The notes: generated from the sequence alone by a model not told the origin. A DNA stretch of 64,000 nt from Vitellaria paradoxa (GCA_019916065.1 CM034233.1:6454516-6518515), one strand, 5' to 3'; shown: positions 48,990 to 62,000, counted from the stretch's first letter. Numbers and translations are program-made.

Positions 48990-49822
48990 TAATATAATCC
49001 CCCAAAAAAGAATCGAGAAGCGACTTCTAAAAGTGAAATTTTTAGTAATTTTTTATTTCAATGTAATATTTTAAAAAAAATTATGTGTTCAGTAAAAAAT
49101 TGTTTAAATTAAAAAAGTTAGAGGAAAAAATTGAAAAAAAATTGATAAAATAAAGTTGATAAAAATAGATAAAAATTGAAAATATGATTAATAAATTTTA
49201 ATAGAAAAAATTAGAAGAAATTGAAAAAAGTTAATAAAAATTAGTAAATGATAAAAATTAGGAAGGGTTCCAAAGTTATAAATTCAACTCATAATTTCAT
49301 GTGTAATATTGTAATTTTAGGCCAGTTTGGTACATCAAAAATCAGTCATTCTTAGATTTTGTATATATATATATATATATATATTGCATTTGGTAAAAAT
49401 TTTAAGTTTTACTTTTTTTTTTAAGTTGATGCTTTACCAAATGTATAAAATGTTTTAACACATTAAGATTATAAAAAATATAAAATTTCTCCAACTTTTA
49501 GTAAAAAAAAAAATTCATAAATTTTTATCAAATACATAAAAAATTATAAATTTTAGTGCAAAATTATCAAAAATTGATGTCGGAAACGAAATTCCATCTA
49601 AAATACTATGTAAACATAAAATTGTCGGATCACCCATTACTTTAAACGTGAAGTTGTATGTATCATCATATAATTTGTTTTTGTTTAAAATTTTATATAA
49701 ATGTAAGTGGTTAAATTTATATTTTTATTTCACAATTTTTGGATAAAATCCTATTTAAACATAAAAATATAAATCTATTTAAAATATACACGAAATATAA
49801 GTTTTTTTTTTTTGGGTAATTA

Positions 49823-49994
49823 TGGGTTTGTTTGGAGTAAGAAAAAATGAGATAAATTGAGATAAATTGTGGTTTGGAGAGAGTTCGTAATGCGTGCAGT
49901 GAGAGAAAAAAGTTGATGTGATATAAAGCTAACAGAGATTTATAGAGATTTTTAGAGATTTTCAGCCAAATATGGCACACCAAACGCAGCCTAT
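49823..49994. mobile_element. MITE, family member 2
   Basis: Left GGGTTTGTTTGGAG and right (complement GGCTGCGTTTGGTG) are inverted repeats; TAT borders both sides. The interior has AGAGATTTTTAGAGATTTTC followed by AGCCAA, the same as the element at 27557-27993. Confidence 0.55.
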
Positions 49995-50906
49995 GCAATA
50001 TAAGTTGAAACTGGCAACTTCAAAAATTACCCTACCTTGGAAAAAATTTTTCACTTTTTGTACCGCTACGTACTTGAATGAGAGAGAGAGAGAGCTCACG
50101 GAAAGGCAACGCGAGACACGCAACATGCATGATTCTCTTGCCCCTAGCTGTTTAGAGTTACGGGGAAAAAAAAAGAGTTTGAAAATTGGTAAAAAAAATA
50201 TTAAAAAATTTTAAAAATTATTAATTTTTTATCTCATTACGTAAATTATAAACTCATAATTTATCTCATTTTATTTTATTTATCTTCTTTTTTATTATTT
50301 CAAACATACTCAAAATAAAATCGTCACACTTCTTTGTTAATTTAAAATAATCGCCGTCGCCGCGGTTCCGCCTCAAAAATGGCCGTTTCCCAAGTCAGGG
50401 AACTTTGGAAGTAAAATTTTTATGTTGGGGGCTGTTAAAATGACTGAACTAGCCTCACACTTCAATTTTTTTTTTCAAATAAATCTATAAAAATAAAATA
50501 ATACATAACAATTTGATGCAACGAAGGACGACAATTCCTTTTTTTTTTTTTTTTTTTGTCCCGCCCGCTATCCAACCTAATTCCACTTGATAGGGATGGG
50601 TATTTTTTAAATTAGCAGACAATAGGACATAGTTGTAGATAAAAAAAAAAATAATAATTATTAGTTTGGTTTGAGATAGAAATTGACAAGCAATGTGCAT
50701 TTGTCTCAATTACCCGAGACAAATGTTGATTTTATTATTATTATTTATTGTTGAAGGGCAAAATGTTTTGAGGAAAAAAAGAGTTCACGTGTACGTATCA
50801 TATATTATATTTTAATTTAATAAATAATTTTTCAAAAATAAAGTTAATATTTTGTATTAAGTGAAGAAAATTGATAAATTGACTACTTGTAGTATACGCT
50901 AATATT

Positions 50907-51062
50907 CGTTTGGAACCAAAAAAAACAAAAACCAAAAATTTTTAAAAAATTTCAAAAATTTTTAAATCCCCCTAATTAAATTGTCACTTATCATTTTTAT
51001 ATCATATCAACCTCATCTTTTGATTGTTTTTAGGTTTTTTTGGCAACTCCAAACGCCCTATG
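50907..51062. mobile_element. Short MITE-like TIR element
   Basis: Left CGTTTGGAACC and right (complement GGGCGTTTGGAGTTGCC) form an inverted pair about 155 bases apart. The interior is A-rich then T-rich. Confidence 0.4.
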
Positions 51063-51312
51063 TATCGGGATGGAGAATAGAGTTTGATTTAAATTACTTA
51101 TTAAGTAATTTTTTTTTAACAATTAATCAGGTATGAGTAAGGCAATATTTGACTCTTTTCGATGTGTTATCGTACCTAAGTCCAATTAATGAATTTAAAA
51201 GTTTTGAACTTTCAAGAAAGATTATTTAATACAATTTTCATATTATTTTTAATATTAGTAAGCTTCTTAAAATTATTTTTTTTAATCAAAAATTTTATGC
51301 TATGGTACTTTA

Positions 51313-51468
51313 GTCCTGTTTGGCACCGTTAAAAACTATCAAAATTCATCAACTTTAATTACTTTTTGTACTTTCTTCCAATCAAAAATTTTTATATTTC
51401 ACTTTTATATCATATCTTTCTAATTTTATTGTACTTTTTACTCCATTTTTTATCAATCAAACACCCCA
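51313..51468. mobile_element. Short MITE-like TIR element
   Basis: Left TAGTCCTGTTTGGCACC and right (complement AATGGGGTGTTTGATTG) form an imperfect inverted pair around a T-rich interior of about 155 bases. Confidence 0.35.
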
Positions 51469-52168
51469 TTTGTTTACATAAATTTATGTACGTAATAACA
51501 TTTTAATCATTAATATTTTTATTGTTTTGCCTCATGTGCACATTATTCAAATATATTTTTTTATTAAAATCATAATTATAAGACTGATGGGTAGTACATT
51601 ATTAGAAATTTATTTTTTTGGGTTAACAAGTAATATTTTTTAATTGGGGGGAGGGGGAGTGATATTACATCTTATTTTAGGAATGATATATTGGGCTCAT
51701 TTGGAAGCTCTGTAAAGTTTAAAAAAATTGTATAAATTTTTATAAAATTAAAATTTGTTGCCTCATTGCATAAATCATCATATTGTAACTTTTAAAAATT
51801 CATGCGAAAATTTACCGCTACAATCATCTCGTAGTTAATGCCATGAAAGTTAGTGTGTTCTAACAGTTCGTTCACCGAAAATGTAAAGGTGCTCAAAAAG
51901 AGGAAAAAAATCGTAACGGACGGTCAGAATGAGTCCTAGATTTGCGAGGGCGAATCCTGAGCGCCCGAGTACAATAGCATGGCGTGCAACGTGGGATACA
52001 GGACACGCTGGCAGGTTGTGGGAATAAAAGGCCTCTCTGAGCCGATGTGGCTGACACGTGGGACTCTGCGGCGGAAAGCTTTGCGCAGTGATCCAACGAC
52101 TCTGAATAACCATCGCTTCAAAGCCGTCGATACTCGAACGACATAAGCTGAGACTTCAGTTTATAAAT

Positions 52169-52170
<2 letters not shown>

Positions 52171-52200
<30 letters not shown>
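52171..52200. repeat. (AG)15 microsatellite in a gene leader
   Basis: Thirty bases of AG about 110 bases downstream of the G-box, probably within the 5' UTR of the 713-residue protein gene. Confidence 0.95.
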
Positions 52201-52203
<3 letters not shown>

Positions 52204-53417
52204 CATCCGTTAATCTGAAACGATTTTGCAGAGAGAAAGCTCGGGTTTTTCCGTATGTTGCGGGGCGATTCTGAGCTCTCTGGAGAGTTTTGATTGTAAG
52301 GAGAGACAACTGAGAGCTTTCTCTGATCTTTCAGTTTAAATATTTACACCATTCTTCTCCGGAATTGAAGGTTGTTTACTTGTTCGATTGGCTTCCTTCT
52401 TTTCACTCTTCATATTCTCTGCACTTCTTCCGATGCTTATTCTTAAATAGAAATGGGTTTGATTCGGAATTTTTGCTTTTCTGAAGAATTATTTTTTACC
52501 TTCCTTCCTTATTTTTTAATGTATTTTCCGCGAGACTGTCCTGTTTTAATGTTCTTCAATGGAAGAATCAGAGCTTGTGCAGTTCCTTGTGACTTTTGGG
52601 TGGGTATATATATAATCTATGAAAAGACTGATGTTTATTGGATTCAGTGATATGGGTTTTGGTCTGTGAGATTCGTAGACTACTGGGTATTTTTAACAAG
52701 TAGTCTAATATTCTTTGTGCGCATATGCATTTAGATCGATTATTCCTCGAGAATTTTTTGATGTTTCCTTTTATTCTCCTCCTCTCTGCTTTATTTTCTA
52801 TCTTGTGAGTTATTTGTTTTATGAAGAACCTGATTATCTGACCACAATTAAAAGGACTAATTCGCATTTCTTTCTTCTGTTTTAACAATCTCTCCACTTC
52901 TTATCTCTCTCTCTCTCCGCCGAGAGCTTTACCCATACATACATATATATATATATACACACGTGTATAGAGATAGCGAGTAGAGATACTAAAATGAAAC
53001 GAATATATAGAGAAGATAAATACAGATGTAAAGAGAGAGAGAGAAACGCCGATTATATCTGTCTAAATTGATGTATTTTTCTGTTGTCCTTCTTTAGTAT
53101 AGGAGAAAACTCAAAACCCCTCCCAACTTTCTCGCTCTTCTTTTCCGGCGAAATTTCGGCTAAAACAAAACCCAAATGCTGATTCCAAGCAATCGATCCT
53201 CTCGCCTCCCAACTCGGTTTCAGTTCTTCACATTTTTCTCTGTTTTCTTGACTTCATTGCGGGTATTTTGAGATCTCTGATTTCTCTTTGTATCCGATTG
53301 TAGAAAGAGAACAAAAGATCGGAACGGTCCAGTTTCGGACTGGGTGGGTTTGATTCATTTTTGGCCGTCGAAGCCGTTTTCGATTCTCGATGCTAGTGTT
53401 AGTTTGTCGTTTCAGAA

Positions 53418-53519
53418 ATGGACAATACTGGAGACGAAAGGCGTGAAGGAGCCAGTCGGTTCTCGCCTGCGAAGCGACAGATAATTAAGCAGTCTGGCAA
53501 TCCGTTGATCATAAACTGA
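53418..53519 (+). other. Upstream ORF or alternative first exon (33 codons)
   Basis: ATG follows a good splice acceptor by two bases and the frame ends at TGA before the main start at 53765. The peptide is charged and not low-complexity (MDNTGDERREGASRFS..). If translated it would reduce initiation at the main ORF. Confidence 0.4.
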
Positions 53520-53764
53520 CACGACACTCCTCCATTTCTAATTTGAATTTTTGAGATTTTTTTTTTTTTTGGGGGCTTACTAAACAACAAAAACCAATTT
53601 TCAATGGTTGTCTCCATCTGTATATATTCTTATTGTTTTTCTGTTCTGTGATAATAGTTCGCAGAGATTGCGTGTCTTCTTATTATCTTCCCATTTTTGG
53701 ATCCTTCTTCACGTTCCTTTATCTGGTCTCGTAAATATTTCGTGTGGATGATCTGACTGAAGGC

Positions 53765-56700
53765 ATGGTTGATAATGGTGGGGAGTATGTGTTTATGGAC
53801 AAGTCAAAGAAACAGAAACTGAGAAGATTGAGCATCGTTGGTAGAGCGAGTTCGAGGAAAGAAGGCAGCGAAATGGGTTTTGTTGGGTCTGATGGTGAAG
53901 ATGAGATACATCACACCACAAGTACTGGGAAGAGACTTAAGGTTCCCAGAAAGGTAATTTTGTTGTTGTTGTTATTTATTTATTTATTTTGGTGGGTAAG
54001 GTAATTTTTTGATATCAGCTGGGAGCTAACCCTTTTTCAAATTATTATTATTGTTATTATTATTTTACAGTTATTTGATGACTGTAACCCAGTTGATCAT
54101 GCCTCTGTCCCTCGGAAGCTACGGTCAGGTGGGTAATTGAGGAACGAGAGCAGGAATTTTTGAGTTTGATTTTCCTTTCAATAAGCTTGTTTATGTGGTT
54201 TTTCTGATCAGTCGATGGGAGCCCACAGATATTGACTCGGCTCAATTTGGTGGGTCTACTAGGAGCTTTCCTTCTTTTGGGCTTTGTTATTGCGGAATAG
54301 AACGGAGGCTTTTGCTTTTTCTTTCTTTTCATGGGCGAAAAAAGATTCTATAGTTTTTATTTAAAAATATATGTACTTTATGCGTGCCGCATAGTTTATA
54401 CTTTACGTGTGTTGCTCTTTTTTTTTTTTTTTTTTTTTTTGGGATAAGTAAATATGTATGTTCATGACGTACAATGTTGCCTTTCACCAATCTTATGAAC
54501 TCCCCTTTTCTGAATGATATTTGATTTTTAAAGAATCAGATAGGTTTTTGTTGGAAAAAGAAAAATAGATTAGAAAACTGTCTGATTGATAGAAATTTTA
54601 GATATTAATGGTCGATGCTTGGCAGATTTTTTCCCTTTTTTTTTTATTCTTAAATGCTGATGATATATTCTTCTACATTTACAGCCATGAAGAAGCGAAA
54701 TCATGAATGTGGTTCTCCACCATTGCCGGATAAGAAGAAGCCAAACTTTGGGGTGAATGGAGTTGAGTTGCCGACAAAGGATGCCATAAATAGAACAAAA
54801 CCAAACATAGTTGTTCATCTCTTGCTCCAAATTTCTTTTTTTATTTAACTATTTTCCTTGATGAGGTATCCAGTGCTGACAATTGCGTTTTCAGCATCAA
54901 CAAGACTTGGAGGGGTCTTCAAGCCTGAAAATTGTGGGGCCAATCACAAAAGATGAGGAAGAAGTGGTAGAGACTCTGTATGCATTGGCCGTGATGTCCC
55001 CATTCTCGAATAATAACAAGAACAATCTGGATTGTGAATTGGCAAATGCAAAATCTTCAACTTTGCTACAGGGAGAGAGTTCAAAGCCAGTACTTGAAGG
55101 TTTGCATTTTTTGTTGTTACATACTGTTTGGTTCTTTCCTTTCTTTGTTGCGGTATGTTAAGTTACTTAGTTTATCAGATTCTACAGCTCCTGAAAAGGA
55201 AGAGAACTCAATGCCACTTTGCCCCTCAACTATTCCTGTGGCTGTTGATCCTTCATTGTTGGAAGGATCAGCTCTAGAAACTACAAAGGCCAAATATTCG
55301 ATTGAACCATCGAAGCTTGGCTTGCCCAACAGTGCTGAGTCTTATACCAAATTGGATTGCATCATTTCTCAAAGCAACGTCCAATCATTGCCTGTGTCAT
55401 CCGAGAATAAACCTATTGATGACAAGCTATTCTGTAATAGCGTGGATTGCAATGTTCAATCTGAACTAAGCTTGGGCACTGGGTGGGTTGCTTTCACCTT
55501 TTGTGCATTAATTTCTATATTTCCTGCCTTTTTTATTTGGTATTATTGATTAATGCAAAATACTTCTCTAACAGAATTTTTTATCCGAAAGTGCTACCAA
55601 AATGATATGGCAATGACACTTGTGCAATAAAAAACTCTTTAATGGGCTATTTTTTCCAAAGTGACAAGTCTTAAAAATAGCCACGTCATTTTGGTCACTT
55701 CTTCTGTCAAAGTTTTCTGGAAGCATAGTATTACTGAAACCTTGTTGATCCTCTGGCAGCTGTAGACAGCCAAAACACGATATAGCTGCAGCTTATGCAG
55801 GAGCACCTGTATGTTCAAATTGTTTTTTTTTTTTTTTAGTGTCATGTTATGTAGAATCTCTTGTGAGTAAGTTCTAACAAAAAAATATGGCATTGGATTA
55901 CTTTCTCAGGCTGCAGCTGTCGGTTGTCAACATGAACTACAAGACAACCTGAAGGAGGGCAAAAAAGGTGGTAAACTTCTTGCCTGCATATAATTTGTTA
56001 TTTTGCATTCTTGGATGCTTGCTTTAGTAATCGCAGATGTTTTCAACTATGATTTTGCATACCAAAATTCTGACATTGCTGTGAACCTATTTTGCATCCC
56101 AAAACTTTAACGTTGCCATAAACCTTGGTTCTTTGATCTGTGAAGGGTCAGCACTGTGGCCAGGCTTGTCTTCAGCAGGATCCCCCGGTGCTGGGACTCG
56201 GGGACCTTCCTTGCAGTAATTCTATTTCTCAATTTGTGTGAAACCTTCTGGGTTGTTTGAATTCTTTTTCTTTTTCATGTCTCATGTATTTTGTTGTTTT
56301 AGGTCATGCAGTTCTAACAAACCCGCCACTCGAGCTGGTTTATTGGACACGGGTGTTTTAACCAAAAAGGTAAAATAATCTCCTTTCACTAGCAGCAGAG
56401 CGTGGCTGTTACCAAGACTCTTGATCCGGTTAATTTGTTTCACCACACCTTTAACATCTACAAACATTTGATAAAGTTTATGGCTTCTTATTGGTTACAC
56501 AGGATTCTAGAGTTTCTGTTACTAGGAAGAACTCATGGAAAAGATGTTCAGCTCATGTTTATGTAAGCTATCTCATCAAGGACATGCAAAATGCGGAGAG
56601 GAAGGACATTTTGCCTGTGCAGCCTACTTGGTTAACACCAAATGGAAGAAAAAATCAAGGAGTTCATCTAGTAGCCAACAACATGAACAGCACGCAAAAT

Positions 56701-58144
56701 GGTTTGAATGGAGCTTTTTCTGCTGCCGACAAGAATTCAACCGAAGTTCAAAATGCTATCCTTTTGCACAAGAGGCTCGTCCAAGATCAGCTACAGGCTT
56801 CTACGTCATCTGCGCTTTACACCAAACAAAAGCAGGTATGCTCAGTTTTGTATTGTCGTAATTTCTTGTGTTTGCATATGGTTCTAAACGATAAATTTTT
56901 TTTTTTTGGGTTTTTGCAGAGTTTTGATTTCTTGCCCTTGTCAGCTGTTTGCGGTAGGTCGGAAGCTACTTATACTGCAATTAGTAACAATAAAGTAGGG
57001 AACGGGATCGAGCCATTGACATCATTTCATATTCCTTATCTGCAACCACTTGCACAAAATCAGAGTGTCCTGCAATCTTTCTGTCTGCCCCAAAATCGTT
57101 TTTCCTCCTCTCCTTTTGCTGACAATCTTCCGGCTGCAGCAGCAAACCAGGTGATTTTGGCTAGCTTTCCAACTCAGTTCTATTAGTTTTCCTTGAAATG
57201 TTACCGTACAAATTGTTTTAAACTGTGGTTTAGTGGATGACAGTCACGTCATGTTCAGATTCATAAATTTTGTTGATTCATGTCTATGGTCAATTACTTT
57301 AATATTTAACGACTTGTTAAATAATTAATATATTTCAATATCGGATCAATTCGTATCAATTTCTAGTTAATGCATTTGTTTTATGTTGGATTTGTTCTAG
57401 TTAATTCTGTTCATGTTCTTGTATCATGTCTAATATTGTGAGTCCTTAACAACGATTGTTTTAAAACACGATTTAGTAGTATAAGTGTACCCAATAACTT
57501 CACCCGGTGATTGTGGTTCAAATTGTTGACTTCTGAATTAGGGAGTGGGCTTGTAATCATTACATCAGCATTTAAGTACCAATCAGTTTCAGTGCAATTT
57601 CTTTTAATTCAAACTTGTTTATTTTGTGTCATTAGTTACCATTTTGAAGCATCAACAATTGCAAATTTTTCTTGTTTTCTCTGAATCACAGGTTCAGATG
57701 CAACCATCTCCATATATAGGCAGCCAACTTTTGGGCCCTCATCTGGACACCTCATCCTCCCAGAAACAACAGCACCAGATTTGGACAGCTCAGTTGGGAA
57801 CTCAATACAAGCCCATGGGAGTTGCTGCTGAATCCCACATTCTAAACTGGAAAGATGGGAGACAAGACCCTTCTGTGATTAACCATGCTCAATCCATCCT
57901 CCAACTTTCACATTCTTCACTGGAAGTACTTGGCCCTAGGCATACTACATTCCCTCAACAGCAGCAATATATTGCTGTGACAACTTCATCTTTGCCCACT
58001 GCCAGGCTTAAAAGGCAACACAACTATTTTCTCCCTTCGGGCTTCCATGGAAATGGAGTTGGTCCCTCTCCTGATAATACTTCTACTTCATTTCCATTGC
58101 AATTTCCTCTGCCATTAGGGCAGAGTGTGACTTACACATTATGA
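53765..58144 (+). CDS. Unknown nuclear-type plant protein (about 713 residues)
   Basis: Exons: 53765-53953, 54071-54128, 54685-54809, 54895-55099, 55179-55482, 55760-55808, 55910-55967, 56146-56215, 56303-56369, 56503-56835, 56920-57150, 57692-58144; in frame to TGA. Exon 3's donor (ATA then GTTGTT) is weak and chosen by phase; exon 7 could end at 55970, adding one residue. The N-terminus is basic and charged, with KLFDDCNPVDHASVPRKLRS then AMKKR. ITKDEEEVVETLYALAVM near 150 looks like a conserved helix. WKRCSAHVYVSYLIKDMQ (about 387-404) resembles the KRCATH.YIA-type motif of TIME FOR COFFEE; that is a loose similarity, not an assignment. The last 150 residues are rich in Gln, Ser and Pro. 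I infer a nuclear regulator. Start could be upstream if the leader ORF is coding. Confidence 0.75.
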
Positions 58145-58154
58145 TGTCCAATCG

Positions 58155-58194
<40 letters not shown>

Positions 58195-59038
58195 GTGTGT
58201 GTGGGGGCAAATGCAAAACTGCATCTGGGACTATTCTTAGGTAAGTGAAAATTTCTAGTGTTTACGGAGGCATATAAGGAGTAGTAGATGCATAAAGTTG
58301 TAAGTGTATTGCTGCTAGTGTTCCTGGGTAGTCTTTTCTGTCTAGCTTACAATTCCAACTGTCCATGTACTAAAAGGATGTTAATTAATGGAAATTTTAT
58401 TCCATCACCTAAATTTGTTGAACTTACAAGTCTCATCAGGTTGTATTGCAACATATTATTTTTGCGAGGGCACCATGGTCCCTATGGCTCAGATCAATGT
58501 TCTCTGTTTTCACCAAACCCAGAAAGACCCGGGACGTGCTAAAACTAAATCAATAAAAAAGACAATAAGGACACTATCAATTCAGGAAGATTATTTCTTC
58601 TTCTTATCAATTCAGGAAGACAGGACAACATTGATTTCTTCTACCCCTCATTTCTTATCCCCCTCTTTTTTCTTCCCAACAGTCTCGGGCTCCATTAATT
58701 ACCCCCTACCCAAGGCGCGTTCTGCTTGCAACAGATTATTGTGGATGATGAAGATGATGTTAATACAAAAATGCAATCACATTTCTTCAGAAAGCTTATG
58801 CACAAACAATTTTGTTCTTGTATAATACGAGATTGATGAATTGATTTAAATAACAAACAAATAACAAATACAGAAGGTGAAGGCATTCTGGAGTTGTTCA
58901 AAGACATCAGTTCCAAGTTTCCGACTTTCTGATATTATAATAGTACCCATTGTGAAATTGGCTTGAAAAAACAATCGCAAGCGATTAAAATTGGAAGAGT
59001 CCAGCTCCTGGGCTTGTTCATGCTGCAACACAATTTCT
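58145..59038. other. Convergent 3' UTR region
   Basis: Between the stop codons of two convergent genes. It holds a (GA)15 tract (58161-58190), a short direct repeat (TATCAATTCAGGAAGA at about 58576 and 58605) and open frames at 58288-58825 that look like untranslated sequence. No separate gene seen. Confidence 0.6.
58161..58190. repeat. (GA)15 microsatellite
   Basis: Sits 17 bases after a stop codon, so in a 3' UTR. Confidence 0.95.
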
Positions 59039-62000
59039 TTAATCCAGCTTTTCCAATTCCCCCATTCTCTCTATAATTGCCTTCAAAGTTTAAATAAAAA
59101 CAGAGTCTTAGTTGCAGATTCTACAGTTAATTTAAAAAAATAATAATAAATAAATAAAAATAAAAAAACATTCAGGAATTTCACAAGTTGCAGACAAGCT
59201 TTTCATGGGAAATCTTGGACAGATATCTATCTCCAAGTTGCAATGTAACGGTCAATTGAAACTAAATTGTATTTATGCCTACATCCAAAGGTTCATGTGG
59301 CCAACATTTATTATGGTGACAATCAACCTAAAATTTGTCCCTTTTTTTTTTTTTTTTTTGATAAGATGGTGACAATCAAACAATGTACAAGCCATCAATA
59401 TATTTGAAGATGAGAAGCAGAAACTTTGGAGCTATTATTTATTTATTTGCACTAGGAATGAAACAGAGATTGTCATAGAACACAGCATACCCTCTTGCTT
59501 GTTTCTTGGAGCTCCCCAGCTAGGATGAACTCATCCAGTATCAGATATACCTATTGTGAAAGGACAGGTAAACAGACAAGAAAAACAAACGTAAAAGTAA
59601 AAATCAACGATCAGTTACAATGTCTGAGGAACTAAAATAGACACCAAAACCATAAACTAGACAGAAAGAAAAACAAATTTAAAATTTTATAACACAAATC
59701 AACACACACGCAAAAAAAAAAAAAAAAAAAACCAAATAAAAAAACAAAACAAACAAAAACTTTACTCCCAAACTAGTTGGAATTGGTTACATGAATCATT
59801 TTCCTCTGTTCAAATGCAACTGAAGCCAATAAGCAACTGGTTGTTGCCCCATAATTATCAAATAGAACTTAGTCTCATGCATCCTCTAACAAGTAACACA
59901 TTTTTTCCTCAGCAGTTCCACAAGGGCAGTGGTGCAGCATAGGCTTCAAATGTGTAAAATCTATGAACAAATTAAAGAAAATACCACCAATCATTGTTCT
60001 CACAATGTCATGTTAATATCCCCAATAATTAGCAAAAGTCAACCCACAACAGAGTGAACAACTCATTACAAATACCCTTCAACTTCAGATTTGTCGCAGC
60101 CTAAGCATGTAATTTGTTTTTCTTTCTTCAACTGAATGCTCAGCATCCCAGCATGAATCTCTTCAAATTTTTATCACAGTACTAGCGAAAGGTATTGAAT
60201 TTCCACACTACATCCCAAGTAATACTTTGAAGGGTTTTGTTTTGGTCAGTTTTGTCAGGTAATGACCCTCTTTCCTTAGGCTAATCAAGATTACTTCGAC
60301 ACAGCCCCCGGGTCTAGCCGTGTTGGCTAGGGGTTTGCTTTCCACATAGGCAACATGAGTTTGAATCCCACGACTTAAATTGGAGGCGTGGTGGAAGGGC
60401 TAGCCGCATGTCCCCCGATTTATCCATTGGTTATGCAGTTTGTTGAGGGTTGCAATAAACCAGTGAAGTTCTAAGTCACCAAAAAAAGATAACTTTGACA
60501 AATCCCCGGCTCTAGCGACCAAACTGCTCGTCCCCTAATGGTATCGCAGGTGAATTATGCATGCTTGTGGGGCCCTAGAGGGTCCTTGTAAGTGAGATTC
60601 CTCTAGAGGACGATCCCTGGGCTTCTCATTCTTGTCCCCTTGGAATGAAGTTGATATCTAAATATTCGACTCCGGTGGTCTTCAAGGGGTCTTCTTGTGG
60701 CAGAGGTTTGGAATGCCCCCAAACCACAGATCCCCTCCCCCCCCCCCCTCGGGGGAGGGTGGTTTGACTTGAATGAAGGTGGGTGCCATGGCAATGGCTT
60801 CACTACGAGAATCGATCATGGAAAGCATACTCTCCTAGCAAAGACCACCTTTACTTGGAATCAGTCATGAGATCAGTGGGGTAGTGGGGTGGAGCAAGGA
60901 GCAAAGGATAGCCAACCTGCTAGCTCCCTCTCTCAAGGGACTATAACTCAACCATCTAAGAGAGAGACCATTATCTGTGCACTTAATGTGCTAGATCAAA
61001 TAATTAATATCCCTCAACTATCAACTACCACAGGGGCATGCATCCATCCCCTGTTAGGCAGCAACCTATGCTCGCGTGAATCTTGCACTGGTAGAGTAGT
61101 TCGCAATGACTGCTCTGCCACAACTAAGATTCCTTAAGACATTATCATCTTTCATCACCCTCTATATGAGCCTCATCAGCCCTTCAGCTGACCACCGTTA
61201 ACCTTGCTCAAAGACCTAAGACAAGCCTTAAAAATACCCTCCTACTCTTCATTAACTCCAAAACATGCAAGCCACACCAACCTTTAGAGCTCCTCTCTCG
61301 AAAATACACTCACTCTCTCATAGTTGTCTAGTTCTTCCTCTCACCCATTTGAAGGCTCGCTGAGTGCATAAAAAGTGACTATTACTTTCCAAATGAAGTG
61401 CTAGTTTAGGATCCACCCATAAGGCCCTCACCCATACACACACTATCCAAATGCTTAAAGACAAAACACAAATTTCATAAAAACATCATTATACAAGGTT
61501 TTCTAGCATGAAAACTGAGAGAAATACAACCACGACAAGGCACAATACACATAAAGGAACATAAACTTAGCTTCACTATGGTATTCTTCAGTATGCTTGT
61601 TTGGGAAATTCTGGGAGATTAGTAGCATAAAAAGCAGAACAAAAGCTCTACCAACCTTATGAGAAGCAATATTCCAATAATAGGTGGGATGGGAGAGCAA
61701 AAGAAACACGAAAATCATTTTCATTTTGCAGCATTGCATCTCCACAAAAAGCATATAAACACAATGAAAATAAAACATGGCTAAAGGAGAAATAAAAAAA
61801 AAAAAAATCATAGAGAAGAACAAACCTTGTGAAAATTAAATACCAAATCTAGTTCACAAACATTGCTGAAGAAGTGATCCAATATCTCCACAAACAAGTG
61901 GATGCACTCTAAATATGCCAACTCATTATCCGTTATATCCACACAGAGTGAGAAAAACAATCCAGCATATCGCCTGTAGATAACCTTGTGTGTACGGAAC

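Larger units (their letters stand above)
44783..51900. other. Gene-free, transposon-rich stretch
   Basis: About 7 kb without a supportable gene. It includes the ERD2-like 3' UTR (to about 45030), a less AT-rich block at 48300-48540 with no coding sense, the hAT-type elements at 46445-46683 and 48540-48989, and several short TIR elements near 49823-51468. A minus-strand CAAGGGTTCGAGTC near 47875-47888 resembles a tRNA or SINE B box, but no A box was found. The open frame at 45417-45716 (minus) has no recognisable product. Confidence 0.55.
51901..53764 (+). promoter_or_regulatory. Putative promoter, leader and leader intron of the 713-residue protein gene
   Basis: 51920-52140 is less AT-rich and holds ACACGTGG with a CACGTG G-box at 52055-52060. 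An (AG)15 tract follows at 52171-52200. GAAG then GTTGTT near 52370 may be a leader donor, and GTCGTTTCAG at 53406-53415 is a strong acceptor. A 33-codon ORF (53418-53519, beginning MDNTGDERREGAS) lies just after that acceptor and upstream of the main frame; it could be a uORF or a missed first coding exon. Confidence 0.45.

Noticed and set aside
51850..52121. Minus-strand open frames of 60 to 87 codons
   Set aside because: They overlap a promoter-like, G-box-containing region and match no known protein.
58288..58825. Overlapping open frames after the 713-residue gene
   Set aside because: Lie in the 3' UTR between convergent genes, with repeated low-complexity segments and no known motif.
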